A stretch of DNA of 64,000 nt. Origin: Andreprevotia sp. IGB-42 (GTDB lineage: Bacteria; Pseudomonadota; Gammaproteobacteria; Burkholderiales; Chitinibacteraceae). Location of the stretch: positions 52,324-116,323 of the forward strand of contig NZ_WXTX01000014.1 in assembly GCF_009848685.1 (NCBI RefSeq). Reading direction: 5' to 3'. The translations under genes were made by a program, and so were the position numbers. The notes beneath the pieces are model-generated. The model saw nothing but the letters and a program-made list of their open reading frames with translations, did no database searches and was not told the DNA's origin. Below are positions 37,086-46,352 of this stretch, one piece after another; positions within the stretch are counted from its first letter, which is position 1, and each line of letters opens with the position of its first letter.

Positions 37086-38444
37086 TTACATGCCGGGCAA
37101 CATACCCTTCATGCCCTTGAGGCCCTTCATCATTTTCATCATGCCGCCGCCCGAGAACTGCTTCATCATCTTCTGCGTGTCCTCGAACTGCTTGAGCAGG
37201 CGGTTGACTTCCTGCACCGAAACGCCGGCACCCGCCGCGATGCGGCGCTTGCGGCTGGCCTTGAGCAGTTCCGGCTTGCGGCGCTCCAGCGGGGTCATCG
37301 AATTGATGATGCCCTCGATACGCGCCACCGATTTGTCGGTGACCTGGCTGCTGGCCATCTCGGCCATCTGGCCCATGCCCGGCAGCTTGTCGAGCAGCGC
37401 CGACATGCCGCCCATTTTCTTCATCTGGCCAATCTGCGTCTTGAAGTCTTCCAGGTCGAAGCCCTTGCCGGACTTGACCTTCTTCATCATTTTCAGCGCT
37501 TCGGCTTCGTCGACGGTCTTCTGCACGTCTTCGATCAGGCTCAGCACGTCGCCCATGCCGAGGATACGGCTGGCCATACGGTCCGGGTAGAACGGTTCCA
37601 GCCCGGTGAGCTTTTCACCCACGCCGATGAACTTGATCGGCTTGCCGGTGACATTGCGCACCGACAGCGCAGCACCGCCGCGTGCGTCGCCGTCCATCTT
37701 GGTCAGCACCACACCGGTCAGCGGCAGCGTTTCATTGAACGCCTGTGCAGTATTGACCGCATCCTGGCCCTGCATGGCATCGACGACGAACAGGGTTTCG
37801 ATCGGCTTGATCGCGGCGTGCACCGCCTTGATCTCGGCCATCATCGCCTCATCGATGGCCAGACGGCCGGCGGTATCGACGATCAGTACGTCGAAGAAAT
37901 GCCGCTTGGCATGATCGAGCGCAGCCAGCGCGATATCCACCGGCTTTTGCGAGACATCGGACGGGAAGAATGCCACGTCGATCTGCGCAGCCACGGTTTT
38001 GAGCTGCTCGATGGCCGCAGGGCGGTAGACGTCACCGGAAACCAGCAGCACTTTCTTCTTGTGTTCTTCCTTCAGGCGCTTGGCGAGCTTGCCCGAGGTG
38101 GTGGTCTTGCCCGCCCCCTGCAAACCGGCCATCAGGATCACCGCAGGCGGCTGCGCAGCCAGGTTGAGGGCATCGTTCTGCACCCCCATCAGCTTGGTCA
38201 GCTCTTCGTAGACCACGCCGATGAAGGCCTGGCCCGGCGTGAGGCTGCCCACCACGTCCTGGCCCAGTGCCCGCACCTTGACGTCCGCAATGAACGCCTT
38301 GACCACCGGCAGCGCAACGTCGGCTTCCAGCAGCGCCATGCGCACTTCGCGCAGCGCGTCCTGGATGTTTTCTTCACTCAGGCGTGCGTTGCCACGCAGA
38401 TTCTTGATCACGCCACCAAGGCGGTTGGAGAGGTTCTCCAGCAT
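37086..38444 (-). CDS. ffh: signal recognition particle protein Ffh
   Basis: A 452-residue SRP54 GTPase. The NG domain shows GLQGAGKTTT (P-loop, about 108-117), DTAGR and TKMDGDARGGAAL; the methionine-rich M domain (GMGQMAEM, MMKQFSGGGMMKMMKGLKG) binds 4.5S RNA and signal sequences. With SecY it targets membrane proteins. AAAAGGG precedes the ATG. It is divergent from the YpjD-like gene, the same arrangement as in E. coli. Confidence 0.97.
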   Translation of the reverse strand: MLENLSNRLGGVIKNLRGNARLSEENIQDALREVRMALLEADVALPVVKAFIADVKVRALGQDVVGSLTPGQAFIGVVYEELTKLMGVQNDALNLAAQPPAVILMAGLQGAGKTTTSGKLAKRLKEEHKKKVLLVSGDVYRPAAIEQLKTVAAQIDVAFFPSDVSQKPVDIALAALDHAKRHFFDVLIVDTAGRLAIDEAMMAEIKAVHAAIKPIETLFVVDAMQGQDAVNTAQAFNETLPLTGVVLTKMDGDARGGAALSVRNVTGKPIKFIGVGEKLTGLEPFYPDRMASRILGMGDVLSLIEDVQKTVDEAEALKMMKKVKSGKGFDLEDFKTQIGQMKKMGGMSALLDKLPGMGQMAEMASSQVTDKSVARIEGIINSMTPLERRKPELLKASRKRRIAAGAGVSVQEVNRLLKQFEDTQKMMKQFSGGGMMKMMKGLKGMKGMLPGM

Positions 38445-38487
38445 TGCAATTCCCTTTTCCGGAACGCGCCGTAGGGTGGGCGCGCTC

Positions 38488-38496
38488 TGCTAGACT
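38488..38496 (+). promoter_or_regulatory. extended -10 element before the YpjD-like gene
   Basis: CTGCTAGACT carries TGC-TAGACT, with TAGACT at 38491-38496, 33 bases before the GTG start codon. Confidence 0.42.
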
Positions 38497-38528
38497 GTGT
38501 ATCCCGACATTCTACCCGATTTGGCTTC

Positions 38529-39332
38529 GTGACCTGGCTTGCACCGATCGCCCTCGTGCTCTATCTCGCCCTCGGCTGGCAATTCTATCGCAGCCGGCTC
38601 AGCCGGCGCGCGCCAGCCTACCCAAGCGTCGAGCATACACTGCTGACACTGGCACTGGCGCTGCACGGGCTGGCATTGTGGCCAGGCTTCATCGCACTGC
38701 CGCTGCACTTCGGCGCGGCCGAGGCGCTGTCGCTGACTGCCTGGCTGGCCATGCTGGTCTACCTGGTGGGCCACCTGGCCTACCAGCTCGAGGGCATACA
38801 GCCGGCACTACTGGGCATGGTTGCGCTGCTGCTGGCGGCCAGCATCGTGCTGCCACAAGGCCATGCGCTCGGCTATCCGCAGAATATCGTGTCGCGGCTG
38901 CATTTTTTCTCCGCCATGCTCGCCTACGCGGTGCTGGCCATCGCCACCGGCGTGGCGGTGCTGATCCGCATGGCGGATCGCCGCCTTCACAAGGCCGCCG
39001 CCAACCTGCTGGTGCAAACGCTCCCGCCGCTACTGGCGCTGGAAAGACTGCTGTTTGCCTGCGTCTACGCCGGCTTCGCACTGCTGAGCGTAGCGCTGAT
39101 CACCGGCACCTTCTATGCAGAACACATCTATGGCCCGCACCGCGGGCTATGGCACAAGGCGATTTTCTCGGCACTGGCCTGGCTGGCATACGGCGGGCTG
39201 ATTTTTGGCCGCGTGCGTTCCGGCTGGCGCGGCCAGCGGGCTGCCAACTGGGCGCTGGCCGGCTTTGCGCTGCTGTTGCTCGGCTATATCGGCACCCGGC
39301 TGGTGCTGGACGCAATCTTGCAGCGCCCCTGA
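38529..39332 (+). CDS. CcsA-family inner-membrane protein (YpjD-like)
   Basis: A 267-residue protein with about eight membrane helices of the CcsA/CcmF-type cytochrome c assembly family, in the YpjD branch: NIVSRLHFFSAMLAYAVLAIAT in the middle and HIYGPHRGLWHKAIFSALAWLAYGGLIFGR near the end. It uses a GTG start. In E. coli ypjD lies divergent from ffh and upstream of yfjD, exactly as here; a function with the CorB-like protein is suspected. The haem-handling residues of real CcsA are not clear. Confidence 0.8.
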   Translation: MTWLAPIALVLYLALGWQFYRSRLSRRAPAYPSVEHTLLTLALALHGLALWPGFIALPLHFGAAEALSLTAWLAMLVYLVGHLAYQLEGIQPALLGMVALLLAASIVLPQGHALGYPQNIVSRLHFFSAMLAYAVLAIATGVAVLIRMADRRLHKAAANLLVQTLPPLLALERLLFACVYAGFALLSVALITGTFYAEHIYGPHRGLWHKAIFSALAWLAYGGLIFGRVRSGWRGQRAANWALAGFALLLLGYIGTRLVLDAILQRP

Positions 39333-39377
39333 CAGACACCGCTATACTCACGCAATCCTGCCGCCGGACCCGCGAAC

Positions 39378-40637
39378 TTGGACGATATACCGCTTTCCGC
39401 TCTCGTCATCGGCCTGTGCATCTGCCTGCTGATTTCGGCGTTTTTTTCCGGTTCGGAAACCGCCATGATGGCGATCAACCGCTACCGGCTGGCCAGCAAG
39501 GCACGGCAAGGCCACCGCGCCGCGCTGCGCACGCAGGTGCTGCTCGATCAGACCGAAAAACTGCTGTCGGTGATCCTGCTGGGCAATACACTGGCCAACA
39601 CCGGCTCGGCCACGCTGTCGGCGCTGATCGCCGCCAAGCTGTTTGTCGACAACGAAGCAGCCATCGGCGTGTCGGCGGTGCTGGTTGCCTTCATCATCCT
39701 GGTGTTTGCCGAGGCCACGCCCAAGGTGATCGCGGCCACCCACCCGGAAAAATTTGCCTTTGCCACCAGCGCGCCGCTCACGCTGCTGTTGCGGGTATTC
39801 CAGCCTGCAGTGTGGTTCGTCAATTTGTTTGTCGGCGGCATGCTGCAGTTGCTGCGGCTGAACCAGCGCAATCATGGCCAGCAGGCATTGGCGCCGGAGG
39901 AGCTGCGGCTGCTGGTGCTCGAATCGGGCAAGTACATCCAGAAGAAGCATCAGTCCGTGCTGCTCAACCTGCTGGAGCTGGGCAGCATTACCGTCGACGA
40001 CGTGATGACGCCGCGCCACCAGATGGAAATGGTCGACCTGGATACCCCGGCCGACGAGCTGCGCCGGCAGTTGTTTACCAGCCATCATTCGCGGCTGCCG
40101 GTTTATTCCGGCAATCCGGACGATATTCTGGGCATCCTGCATGTGCGCAAGGTGCTATCACTGAAAGAAGAAGAAATAGACAGCGATGCCATCCGCGCGC
40201 TGACACGCAGTACGTACTTCGTACCATCCGGCACACCGCTGTTTACCCAATTGCAAAATTTCCAGGAAAACCGCCGTCGCCTCGGCATGGTGGTCGATGA
40301 ATATGGCGAGCTGCTGGGCCTGGTGGCACTGGAAGATATCCTTGAGCAGATCATCGGCGAATTCACCACCAATGCGCCGCAAGCGGGGCTGCGCTTTGAA
40401 AAGCAGCCGGATAACACCTATTTGCTGGACGGCGCAACCAGCCTGCGCGAATTGAACCGCAAACTGAAACTGGCATTGCCGACGGACGGACCCAAAACCT
40501 TGAACGGGCTGATTCTAGAGTATTTTGAAGAAATTCCAGACGCAGGCACCTGTTTCGTATTGGCGGGGGAACGGCTGGAAATCGTGCAGACACAGGATCG
40601 CAGCATAAGAATGGTGCGTCTTTACCCACACTTGTAA
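39378..40637 (+). CDS. CNNM/CorC-family protein (YfjD/CorB-like)
   Basis: A 419-residue membrane protein. The N-terminal CNNM transmembrane domain (about 1-170, with AFFSGSETAMMAINRYRL and VFAEATPKVIAATHPE) is followed by a CBS pair (about 195-320: VDDVMTPRHQM, GMVVDEYGELLGLVALEDILEQI) and a C-terminal CorC_HlyC domain (335-415). Such proteins transport or sense magnesium. The start is a TTG at 39378; no ATG or GTG is possible before the first helix. It follows the YpjD-like gene by 45 bases, matching E. coli ypjD-yfjD. Confidence 0.87.
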   Translation: MDDIPLSALVIGLCICLLISAFFSGSETAMMAINRYRLASKARQGHRAALRTQVLLDQTEKLLSVILLGNTLANTGSATLSALIAAKLFVDNEAAIGVSAVLVAFIILVFAEATPKVIAATHPEKFAFATSAPLTLLLRVFQPAVWFVNLFVGGMLQLLRLNQRNHGQQALAPEELRLLVLESGKYIQKKHQSVLLNLLELGSITVDDVMTPRHQMEMVDLDTPADELRRQLFTSHHSRLPVYSGNPDDILGILHVRKVLSLKEEEIDSDAIRALTRSTYFVPSGTPLFTQLQNFQENRRRLGMVVDEYGELLGLVALEDILEQIIGEFTTNAPQAGLRFEKQPDNTYLLDGATSLRELNRKLKLALPTDGPKTLNGLILEYFEEIPDAGTCFVLAGERLEIVQTQDRSIRMVRLYPHL

Positions 40638-40676
40638 GCCACAAATGCAGATGGGAGCTACGAGCCCGCATCGATT

Positions 40677-40685
40677 TGCTAGACT
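40677..40685 (+). promoter_or_regulatory. extended -10 element before pilB
   Basis: TTTGCTAGACT has TGC-TAGACT with TAGACT at 40680-40685, about 95 bases before the pilB ATG. I see no GG-N10-GC sigma-54 element in this gap. Confidence 0.4.
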
Positions 40686-40778
40686 GCAGAAAATTGCCGA
40701 CGGAAGGTGGCAATCTCTCCGACAAGGTTAACAAATGGCAATTGCGCAAACACCCCAAAAGTTCAGACGCCCAAGACC

Positions 40779-42485
40779 ATGACCACAGCCCCCATTTCCG
40801 GCCTGGCCCGCTTGCTGGTGCAACACGGACGGCTTGTTGAAGCCGATGCCGAAGCAGTCCAGCACTCGGCAACCAGCAACAAGCTGTCATTCATCGAACA
40901 GCTGATACAGAGCAGGAAAATGTCCGCCAAAGATGTGGCGGAATTCAGCTCGCAGGCGTTCGGCTATCCCTTGCTCGATCTGGACAAGATCGACACCGGC
41001 TACATCCCGGTCGGCGTGATGGATCACAAGGTGATGCAGGGGCAGCGCATCGTGCCGCTGTTCAAACGCGGCACCAAATTGTTCATCGGCCTGTCGGACA
41101 TCACCAACCTGCAGGCGATGGAAGAAGTACGTTTCCAGAGCGGCATGCAGGTCGAGCCCATCGTGGTCGAGGACAGCAAGCTTGCTGCCCTGCTCGACAA
41201 GCTGGTGGAAGCCAGTGGCGCCAACCTGAAAAACCTCGAGGTTGATGAAGCAGACCTCGAAATCACCGGTGGCGACGATGGTGGCGACAAGGGCGATACG
41301 GTCAATACCGATGTCGACGATGCGCCAGTGGTCAAATACCTGCAGAAAATCCTGCTGGATGCAATCAATGGCGGCGCATCCGATATCCATTTCGAACCCT
41401 ATGAAAAGTATTACCGCATCCGCTACCGCCAGGATGGTGTATTGCGGGAAGTGGCCCAGCCACCATTGGCGATCAAGGAAAAGATCGCCTCGCGGATCAA
41501 GGTGATTTCCAAGCTGGATATTTCGGAAAAGCGCATTCCGCAGGATGGCCGGATGAAGCTGGTGCTATCCAAGACCCGCGCCATCGATTTCCGGGTCTCC
41601 ACGCTGCCCACGCTGCATGGCGAAAAGATCTGTATGCGGATTCTGGACCCGACCTCAGCGCAACTGGGGATCGACGCATTGGGCTACGAACCGGAACAGA
41701 AAGCAGCCATGCTCAACGCCGTCAACCGGCCCTATGGCATGGTGCTGGTGACCGGGCCGACCGGCTCGGGCAAAACGGTGTCGCTCTATACCTGCCTGAA
41801 TATCCTGAACCAGCCCGGCACCAATATCTCCACCGCAGAAGACCCGGCTGAAATCAACTTGCCCGGCGTGAATCAGGTCAACGTGAACGACAAGGCCGGG
41901 CTGACCTTCCCGGTAGCGCTGAAGGCGTTTCTGCGGCAAGACCCGGACATCATCATGGTGGGTGAAATCCGCGACCTGGAAACCGCCGACATTGCGATCA
42001 AGGCGGCGCAAACCGGCCACATGGTGTTCTCCACGCTGCACACCAATGATGCTCCGGGAACACTGACGCGTTTGCTGAACATGGGTGTGGCGCCGTTCAA
42101 CGTGGCTTCGTCGGTGATCCTGATCACCGCGCAGCGGCTGGCGCGCAAGCTGTGCACCAGTTGCAAGACACCGGTAGACATTCCGCACCAGGCGCTGCTG
42201 GATGCCGGCTTCAAGGAAAGCGATCTGGATGGCAGCTGGACACCCTACAAGGCGGTGGGATGCGATCTATGCAAGAACACCGGCTACAAGGGCCGCGTGG
42301 GTATTTATCAGGTGATGCCCATCACCGATGAAATGAACCGTATCATCATGACCAACGGCAATGCGATCGACATTGCCGACCAGGCACGGCGTGAAGGCAT
42401 CAACGACCTGCGACAATCCGGCCTCGTCAAGGTGAAGCATGGCATGACGTCGCTGGATGAAGTCATGGCCGTGACCAACGAATAA
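40779..42485 (+). CDS. pilB: type IV pilus assembly ATPase PilB
   Basis: A 568-residue PilB/GspE-type secretion ATPase that powers pilus extension. An N-terminal N1/MshEN-like region of about 150 residues is followed by an N2 domain and the ATPase core: Walker A GPTGSGKT at 326-333, Asp box, MVGEIRDLETADIA (Walker B) and HTNDAPGT. The zinc module is four cysteines (CTSC and CDLC). The ATG at 40779 is chosen; a start at 40707 would add a non-homologous segment. It is followed by pilC (14 bases) and pilD. Confidence 0.96.
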   Translation: MTTAPISGLARLLVQHGRLVEADAEAVQHSATSNKLSFIEQLIQSRKMSAKDVAEFSSQAFGYPLLDLDKIDTGYIPVGVMDHKVMQGQRIVPLFKRGTKLFIGLSDITNLQAMEEVRFQSGMQVEPIVVEDSKLAALLDKLVEASGANLKNLEVDEADLEITGGDDGGDKGDTVNTDVDDAPVVKYLQKILLDAINGGASDIHFEPYEKYYRIRYRQDGVLREVAQPPLAIKEKIASRIKVISKLDISEKRIPQDGRMKLVLSKTRAIDFRVSTLPTLHGEKICMRILDPTSAQLGIDALGYEPEQKAAMLNAVNRPYGMVLVTGPTGSGKTVSLYTCLNILNQPGTNISTAEDPAEINLPGVNQVNVNDKAGLTFPVALKAFLRQDPDIIMVGEIRDLETADIAIKAAQTGHMVFSTLHTNDAPGTLTRLLNMGVAPFNVASSVILITAQRLARKLCTSCKTPVDIPHQALLDAGFKESDLDGSWTPYKAVGCDLCKNTGYKGRVGIYQVMPITDEMNRIIMTNGNAIDIADQARREGINDLRQSGLVKVKHGMTSLDEVMAVTNE

Positions 42486-42499
42486 TAGAGGGGAGCAGC

Positions 42500-43723
42500 A
42501 TGGGAACGAAGGCGAGAGCTGTAGCGGTCAAGGAACACACGTTTGCGTGGGAAGGGCGTGACCGCGCCGGCAAAACCATCAAGGGTGAAATGCGCGCAAC
42601 CGGCGAGGCGGTGATCAAAAGCCAGTTGCGCCGTCAGGGCATCAACGTGGTGAAGGTCAAGCGCAACCGCAGAGGGCCGGGCGGGCGCATCACCGAAACG
42701 GACATCGCGATGTTCACCCGCCAGTTGGCCACCATGATGAAATCCGGCGTGCCGCTGCTGACCTCGTTCGACATCGTTGCCAAAGGGCACTCGAATGCAT
42801 CCGTCACCCGGCTGCTGATGGAAATCAAGACTGACATCGAAACCGGTTCGTCGCTGACCACCGCGTTCCGCAAGCACCCTGCCTACTTTGATGCCTTGTA
42901 TTGCAACCTGGTCCAGGCCGGTGAGCAGGCCGGCATTCTGGATAGCCTGCTAGCGCGGCTGGCCACCTACAAGGAAAAAATCCTCGGGGTGAAAAAGAAG
43001 ATCAAGTCGGCGCTGTTTTATCCGACCGCGGTGATCGTCGCTGCGTTCGTGATTACCGCGGTGATCATGATTTTCGTGATTCCGGCGTTCAAGGACCTGT
43101 TCTCCAGTTTTGGCGCCGACCTGCCCTACCCAACCCAGGTTGTGATCATCATCTCGGATGCCTTCGTTTCATACTGGTGGATCATTTTCGGCGCCATTTT
43201 TGGTGGCTTCTTCCTGTTCATGAAAGCGTGGCGGCGCTCCGAAGCAATGCAAATCTTCATGGATCGCCTGATGCTCAAGCTGCCGGTGCTGGGGGAAATC
43301 ATGAAGAACGCCACGCTGGCGCGCTGGGCGCGCACACTGGCCACCATGTTTGCTGCCGGTGTGCCGCTGGTGGAATCACTCGATTCTGTGGGCGGTGCAT
43401 CCGGCAACTACGTTTACCGGCTGGCCACCCGGAAAATACAGTCCGAAGTCACCACGGGCACCAGCCTGACGGTGGCGATGCAAAATGCCAACGTATTCCC
43501 CAACATGATGCTGCAGATGGTGTCCATCGGCGAGGAATCGGGCGCACTGGACGCGATGCTGGGCAAAGTGGCCGACTTCTATGAGGAAGAAGTCGACAAC
43601 GCGGTGGAGGCGCTCTCCAGCCTGATGGAACCCATCATCATGGTGGTGCTGGGCACGCTGATCGGCGGCCTGGTGGTGGCCATGTACCTGCCCATCTTCA
43701 AAATGGGCGAAGCAGTTGGTTGA
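42500..43723 (+). CDS. pilC: type IV pilus inner-membrane platform protein PilC
   Basis: A 407-residue PilC/GspF protein with two repeats of the T2SSF domain: first around FTRQLATMMKSGVPLLTSFDI, second around RWARTLATMFAAGVPLVESLD. Three membrane helices are visible (VIVAAFVITAVIMIFVIPAF, WIIFGAIFGGFFLFM, and IMVVLGTLIGGLVVAMYLPIF). It is the inner-membrane hub above PilB. GAGGGGAG is 5 bases before the ATG. Its TGA is one base from the pilD ATG. Confidence 0.96.
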   Translation: MGTKARAVAVKEHTFAWEGRDRAGKTIKGEMRATGEAVIKSQLRRQGINVVKVKRNRRGPGGRITETDIAMFTRQLATMMKSGVPLLTSFDIVAKGHSNASVTRLLMEIKTDIETGSSLTTAFRKHPAYFDALYCNLVQAGEQAGILDSLLARLATYKEKILGVKKKIKSALFYPTAVIVAAFVITAVIMIFVIPAFKDLFSSFGADLPYPTQVVIIISDAFVSYWWIIFGAIFGGFFLFMKAWRRSEAMQIFMDRLMLKLPVLGEIMKNATLARWARTLATMFAAGVPLVESLDSVGGASGNYVYRLATRKIQSEVTTGTSLTVAMQNANVFPNMMLQMVSIGEESGALDAMLGKVADFYEEEVDNAVEALSSLMEPIIMVVLGTLIGGLVVAMYLPIFKMGEAVG

Positions 43724-43724
43724 T

Positions 43725-44591
43725 ATGGATTATTCGATCTTGTTTGCAAACCCGCCGGTGTTCGGCGGGTTTTTGTTACTGCTGGGCTTGCTGGTCGGCA
43801 GTTTTCTGAATGTGGTCATCCATCGCATTCCCAAAATGATCGAAGCCGAATTCCGGCATGACTGTTCGTGCATCGATCTACCCATCGATGCGCCTGCACC
43901 GGCAAAACCGCGCTACAACCTGGTGGTGCCCCGCTCAGCCTGCCCGCATTGCGGCCATCAGATCACTGCGCTGGAAAACATCCCCGTCATCAGTTATCTG
44001 GTGCTGCGCGGCCGTTGCCGTGAGTGTGGCGCCCACATCAGCCTGCGCTATCCAGCGGTGGAACTGCTGACCGGCCTGCTGACCGCCGTGGTCGGGCTGC
44101 ATTCTGGCGCCGGGATGCTTGCGGTTGGTGCCATTGCCATGACCTGGCTGCTGATTGCGCTGATTTTCATCGACGCGGATACCTACCTGCTGCCGGACAG
44201 CTTGACCTTGCTGCTGCTGTGGCTGGGCTTGCTGTTCAACTTGTATGGCGGGTTCGTGCCGTTGCCGCAGGCAGTAGTGGGCGCGGCAGCCGGCTATTTG
44301 CTGCTGTGGGGGGTGTTCTGGGCATTCAAACTGACCACCGGCAAGGAAGGCATGGGCTACGGTGATTTCAAGCTGCTGGCAGCATTGGGCGCATGGTTTG
44401 GCTGGATGGCGTTGCCGGTGATCGTGCTGCTGTCGTCCTTGGCAGGTGCGGTCATCGGCATCGGGCTGGTGGTTGCAGCCAAGCGTGGTTTTGGCAAGCC
44501 GATGCCGTTTGGCCCTTATCTGGGCATCGCAGGCTGGCTGTACCTGATATGTGGCCAGCAACTGCAGCAAGCCCTGTTCCAGTTTCACTGA
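43725..44591 (+). CDS. pilD: prepilin peptidase/N-methyltransferase PilD
   Basis: A 288-residue aspartic protease that cuts and N-methylates type IV prepilins. The zinc cysteines are C73, C76, C98 and C101; the catalytic aspartates lie in FIDADTYLLPD (D150/D152/D158) and GYGDFKLLAALGAW (D214). The ATG at 43725 follows the pilC stop directly; a TTG at 43716 is an alternative. The first codons overlap a terminator-like hairpin. coaE starts 1 base after its stop. Confidence 0.96.
   Translation: MDYSILFANPPVFGGFLLLLGLLVGSFLNVVIHRIPKMIEAEFRHDCSCIDLPIDAPAPAKPRYNLVVPRSACPHCGHQITALENIPVISYLVLRGRCRECGAHISLRYPAVELLTGLLTAVVGLHSGAGMLAVGAIAMTWLLIALIFIDADTYLLPDSLTLLLLWLGLLFNLYGGFVPLPQAVVGAAAGYLLLWGVFWAFKLTTGKEGMGYGDFKLLAALGAWFGWMALPVIVLLSSLAGAVIGIGLVVAAKRGFGKPMPFGPYLGIAGWLYLICGQQLQQALFQFH
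43748..43774 (+). promoter_or_regulatory. terminator-like hairpin within the 5' end of pilD
   Basis: AAACCCGCCG (43748-43757) pairs perfectly with CGGCGGGTTT (43763-43772) over a 5-base loop and is followed by more T residues. It lies inside codons 8-16 of pilD, so it looks like an intrinsic terminator or attenuator between pilC and the rest of the operon. Confidence 0.55.
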
Positions 44592-44592
44592 C

Positions 44593-45234
44593 ATGCGCAT
44601 AATCGGGCTCACCGGCGGTATCGGCAGCGGCAAATCAACCGTTGCCGAGCTGTTTGCGCAGCACGGTGTGCCGGTGATCGATACCGACCAGATCGCCCAC
44701 GCATTGACGCGGCCACCGTCGACAGTGCTTGATGACATCGCCAGCACGTTCGGTCGCGATTTCATCGCCGGCGACGGCAGCTTGCGGCGTGACCTGATGC
44801 GCGACAAGGTTTTTGGCGATCCGGCAGCCAGACAGGCGCTTGAAGCCATCATGCACCCGGCCATCCATGCAGCAGTGGTGCATGCATTGCAGGAACTGGC
44901 CCCGGAAACGGCCTATGCCATCGTGGTGGTACCGTTGCTGTTTGAAACAGGTGATTATTCCGATATCGTCGAACGGGTGCTGGTGGTGGATTGCGGTGCG
45001 GATGCGCAGCTGGCACGGGTGCTGTTGCGGCCCGGGCTGACCCCCGCGATCGCGGCGGCCATCATGGCGCAACAATGGACATCGGCACAGCGCGTTGCTG
45101 CGGCCGATGATGTGATCGACAACCGTGCAAACCTGCAAAGCCTGGCCGATCAGGTCGATGTAGCGCACCAGCAATATCGGCAATGGGCGAATGCCGATGA
45201 AGGCTCGCTTACAAAGCGGGTTTTCAAAACATGA
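44593..45234 (+). CDS. coaE: dephospho-CoA kinase
   Basis: A 213-residue CoaE, last step of CoA synthesis. The P-loop GGIGSGKST is at residues 8-16, then DTDQIAHALT. A typical protein but with a slightly longer C-terminal region (QQYRQWANADEGSLTKRVFKT). The ATG is one base after the pilD stop. The order pilD-coaE-zapD-yacG matches other gamma- and betaproteobacteria. Confidence 0.95.
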   Translation: MRIIGLTGGIGSGKSTVAELFAQHGVPVIDTDQIAHALTRPPSTVLDDIASTFGRDFIAGDGSLRRDLMRDKVFGDPAARQALEAIMHPAIHAAVVHALQELAPETAYAIVVVPLLFETGDYSDIVERVLVVDCGADAQLARVLLRPGLTPAIAAAIMAQQWTSAQRVAAADDVIDNRANLQSLADQVDVAHQQYRQWANADEGSLTKRVFKT

Positions 45235-45276
45235 ACCTTGCTGCAGAATTGCATATCTTTGGCGTTTAGGCCTGAC

Positions 45277-46035
45277 GTGATCAACTACGAGTTTCCGATT
45301 ACCGAGCGTGTGCGCACTTTGCTGCGGCTTGAGGATCTGTACGATCGAACCACGCTGTTCGTTTCGCGCGAGCACGGCCTCGACCACCACGCGGCGCTGG
45401 CCGGCATTTTCGAAATCATGGAAGTGGCCAGCCGCGCCGACCTCAAATCCGACCTGCTGCAGGAGCTGGAGCGGCAGCGCCAGGCACTGTCTGCGCTACG
45501 CAACAACCCGCATATCTCCGAAGCCGCACTGGAGCGCGTGCTGGGCGATATCGAGGAAACGCACGCACGCCTGCTGAAGATGACCGGCAAGTTCGGCCAG
45601 TACCTGCGCGACAACGAATGGCTGATGGCCGTGAAGCAGCGCATGGGCATTCCCGGTGGTGCCTGCGAGTTCGACCTGCCCGGCTATCACTACTGGCGCC
45701 AGCAATCGGCGGAGCGTCGCCGTGCCGATCTGGATCGCTGGTTTGGCCCGCTGCTGCCCATCAAGCAAGGGCTGGACATCGTGCTGCGACTGCTGCGCGA
45801 TTCATCCAAGGTCAGCCACTACACGGCGCGTAATGGGCATTTCCAGCAGATGTCCGGCGGCAAGAGCATACAGCTGCTGCGTGTGAGCCTGCCTCCCGAT
45901 CTGCCCGCCATTCCGGAGCTTTCCGCCAACCGTTACGCGATCAATATCCGTTTTGTATTGCCATCCACGTCGGGCGAACGCGCCAAGGTGGTGGAGTCGG
46001 ATATCGATTTTGCACTGGGTTACTGCAACCTCTGA
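45277..46035 (+). CDS. zapD: cell division protein ZapD
   Basis: A 252-residue ZapD that bundles FtsZ filaments at the divisome. Recognised by the opening INYEFPITERVRTLLRLEDL, the GACEFDLPGYHYW segment and the C-terminal RVSLPPDLPAIPELSANRYAI. The GTG start at 45277 has TTTAGG 7 bases before it; an upstream TTG at 45238 lies in the tail of coaE and is rejected. It overlaps no gene and is followed by yacG after 2 bases. Confidence 0.93.
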   Translation: MINYEFPITERVRTLLRLEDLYDRTTLFVSREHGLDHHAALAGIFEIMEVASRADLKSDLLQELERQRQALSALRNNPHISEAALERVLGDIEETHARLLKMTGKFGQYLRDNEWLMAVKQRMGIPGGACEFDLPGYHYWRQQSAERRRADLDRWFGPLLPIKQGLDIVLRLLRDSSKVSHYTARNGHFQQMSGGKSIQLLRVSLPPDLPAIPELSANRYAINIRFVLPSTSGERAKVVESDIDFALGYCNL

Positions 46036-46037
46036 TC

Positions 46038-46244
46038 ATGGCCCGTTTAGTCATCTGCCCCACCTGCGGGGAACGTCACCTCTATAGCACCAGCAATGCC
46101 TTCAGGCCGTTTTGCAGCGAGCGCTGCAAGCTGGTGGATCTGGGCGCCTGGGCGGAAGAGCGTTATCGCATTCCCGTCGCAGCACCGCTGGACCCGGATT
46201 TCGATTATCAGCAGCTCGATCCGGACCAGCTGGGCCGCAACTGA
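46038..46244 (+). CDS. yacG: DNA gyrase inhibitor YacG
   Basis: A 68-residue zinc protein. The four ligands are C7, C10 (CPTC) and C26, C30 (CSERC), with the family's LVDLGAWAEERYRI following. It binds GyrB and inhibits supercoiling. It ends the coaE-zapD-yacG run. Confidence 0.95.
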   Translation: MARLVICPTCGERHLYSTSNAFRPFCSERCKLVDLGAWAEERYRIPVAAPLDPDFDYQQLDPDQLGRN

Positions 46245-46259
46245 CGCCCGTTCATCATC

Positions 46260-46326
46260 CCGTCACAAGCAAGTCACCGGCTCTTCACACTTCAGTCATC
46301 GCACCGTCATCGCAACCGCTTAGTTT
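46260..46326 (+). promoter_or_regulatory. multi-unit Pho box and -10 in front of the olsB-like gene
   Basis: Seven-base units spaced 4 bases apart recur with an 11-base period: CCGTCAC (46260), AAGTCAC (46271), TCTTCAC (46282), CAGTCAT (46293), CCGTCAT (46304) and weak ACCGCTT (46315). The pair at 46293-46310 closely matches the PhoB-binding CTGTCAT-N4-CTGTCAT box. TAGTTT at 46321-46326 lies 10 bases downstream of that pair, the spacing expected of a PhoB-activated promoter. The target genes make ornithine lipid, a classical low-phosphate response. PhoB itself is not in the window. Confidence 0.75.
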
Positions 46327-46352
46327 TGTCTTACTCGCAGGAGGAAAGACTT

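Noticed and set aside
40638..40778. Sigma-54 promoter before pilB
   Set aside because: No GG-N10-GC pair with correct spacing is present; an extended -10 is visible instead.
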